DNA from: Pistricoccus aurantiacus
GTDB taxonomy: Bacteria > Pseudomonadota > Gammaproteobacteria > Pseudomonadales > Halomonadaceae
NCBI RefSeq assembly: GCF_042682565.1
Contig: NZ_JBHUIC010000011.1
DNA: 64,000 nucleotides
Direction: 5' to 3' (one strand)
The notes under the pieces are model-generated. The model was not told where the DNA came from and ran no database searches. It was given only the letters and a program-made list of their open reading frames with translations. Positions 63,013 to 64,000 of the stretch are shown here, in pieces (positions within the stretch are counted from its first letter, which is position 1; each line of letters opens with the position of its first letter). The position numbers and the translations under genes are program-made.

Positions 63013-64000
63013 TCAGTGAACCGAGGGAATCGCGATCGGCTCTCCGCTGACGTCCCGGATCGGCATCGATCGGTCCGCCACGATCAGATAGAAGAGGGCG
63101 CCAAGACCCGCGCCGATAAACCAGGAAAACTCGGAAAAAGAATCGAAGTAGGGTACCAGCGCAATGATGATGGTAATGAGAGCGGCGGGGATCAACGCGC
63201 CGATCGCCCGCAGGTTGTAGCCGTTGACGTAATAATAATCGCCGGTTGCCTTGTTGTCGTACAGGTCCGGCACGTTGATCCGTGCTCGGCGGATCAGCCA
63301 GTAGTCGGCGATGATCACACCAAATACCGGTCCCAGAACAGCGCCCAGACCACCGAGAAAGTATTCGATGACCACCGGCGAATTGTAGAGATTCCACGGC
63401 AGAATGATCAGACCGAGGATCGCGGTGACCAGGCCGGAGCGGGCGAAGGTCAGGTAGCGTGGAAACAGGTCCGTGAACATGTAGATCGGCGCGACGAAGT
63501 TGGCGATCAGATTGACCGCCACGGTGACGATGATCAGGGCCAGGGCGGCCAGCACCAGCAGCGTGGTGTTGGGAATGGCCTCGACGATGTCCGCCGGGCT
63601 GGTGATGATTTCCCCATCGATCAGATACTGGGATCCGGAGAGCATCACGACGATGACGGCGAAGAACAGCATGTTCAGCGGAATGCCGAAGAAGTTGCCG
63701 CGAGTGATGGCCTTCCTGGAAACGGCGTTGCGAGTGAAATCACAGAAGTTGAGTACGAAGGTGCCGTAGATGGCCACCCACAGGGCGCTGGCGGCGAAGA
63801 TGTGCAGCCACATGTCGCCGCCGGTAAGGGAATTGCTCGTGCTCCAGGCGATCGAGGCATCCGCCTCGAGGAACATCCAGATGGCGAGGGCGAGCATGGT
63901 GAACAGGATGACGGGCCCGGCGAACGCCTCGTACTTGCGGATCATCTCCATCCCGAAGCTTACGATGACGACCTGGAGGATCCACAGTGTGATGAACGAT
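63013..64000 (-). CDS. NCS1 family symporter, partial (5' end beyond window)
   Basis: The C-terminal part (about 328 residues) of a third NCS1 transporter. The frame stays open to the right edge, where membrane residues FITLWILQVVIVSFG precede the internal MEMIRKYEAFAGPVILF, so the start lies outside. NFCDFTRNAVS, VPDLYDNKATGDYYYVNGYN and FGVIIADYWLIRRAR are NCS1 features. It is closer to the gene at 57995 than to that at 60340. It has the same orientation as the racemase operon but a 430-base gap separates them. Confidence 0.87.
   Translation of the reverse strand, partial: SFITLWILQVVIVSFGMEMIRKYEAFAGPVILFTMLALAIWMFLEADASIAWSTSNSLTGGDMWLHIFAASALWVAIYGTFVLNFCDFTRNAVSRKAITRGNFFGIPLNMLFFAVIVVMLSGSQYLIDGEIITSPADIVEAIPNTTLLVLAALALIIVTVAVNLIANFVAPIYMFTDLFPRYLTFARSGLVTAILGLIILPWNLYNSPVVIEYFLGGLGAVLGPVFGVIIADYWLIRRARINVPDLYDNKATGDYYYVNGYNLRAIGALIPAALITIIIALVPYFDSFSEFSWFIGAGLGALFYLIVADRSMPIRDVSGEPIAIPSVH

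Overview
The window looks like the replication-origin region of a gammaproteobacterial chromosome, most likely a halophile of the Halomonadaceae (inferred from protein families and Pseudomonas/Halomonas-type gene order; no database was searched). GC is high, genes are tightly packed and protein-coding density is high. I saw no rRNA, tRNA, insertion sequence, integrase or CRISPR array.

1-10.9 kb is the classic origin block: mnmE, yidC, rnpA and rpmH read leftward, and dnaA, dnaN, recF and gyrB read rightward from an AT-rich oriC gap (3918-4531) with DnaA boxes. yidD, usual between rnpA and yidC, is absent. Five perfect 16-bp parS sites (7.6, 8.2, 10.8, 11.5 and 18.4 kb) make this the chromosome partition zone.

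10.9-29.1 kb is devoted to lipopolysaccharide inner core, with glyQS embedded. gmhB, hldE and hldD make ADP-heptose; waaA adds Kdo; waaF and two other GT9 enzymes add heptose; three GT4 and one GT2 enzymes extend the core. Two different sugar kinases and an OpgB-like phosphoglycerol transferase presumably add charged groups.

29.5-52.2 kb is housekeeping: catalase, rpiA, ilvA, fau, 6S RNA, zapA, a ygfB-type gene, ubiH and ubiI (split by an NCS2 purine permease), a tail-specific protease, envC, gpmI, a rhodanese, secB, rsmE, a CvfB-like gene, gshB, a TonB, yqgE, ruvX, pyrR and pyrB. An SDR gene separates pyrB from a dihydroorotase-like gene (52.3-53.6 kb) that has lost metal-ligand residues, as in the Pseudomonas-type aspartate transcarbamoylase partner PyrC'.

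53.6-64 kb is a urate/ureide catabolic region: an IclR regulator, uraD, hiuH, membrane urate hydroxylase puuD, a GntR regulator, three NCS1 transporters (the last cut by the window edge) and two Asp/Glu/hydantoin-racemase-fold proteins. PuuD, HiuH and UraD would convert urate to (S)-allantoin, and the cytoplasmic racemase could interconvert allantoin or hydantoin enantiomers. The second racemase homologue has a signal peptide and no cysteine at all, so it cannot use the family's two-cysteine mechanism. I consider it the best candidate here for an undescribed function, possibly periplasmic ligand binding linked to an NCS1 permease.
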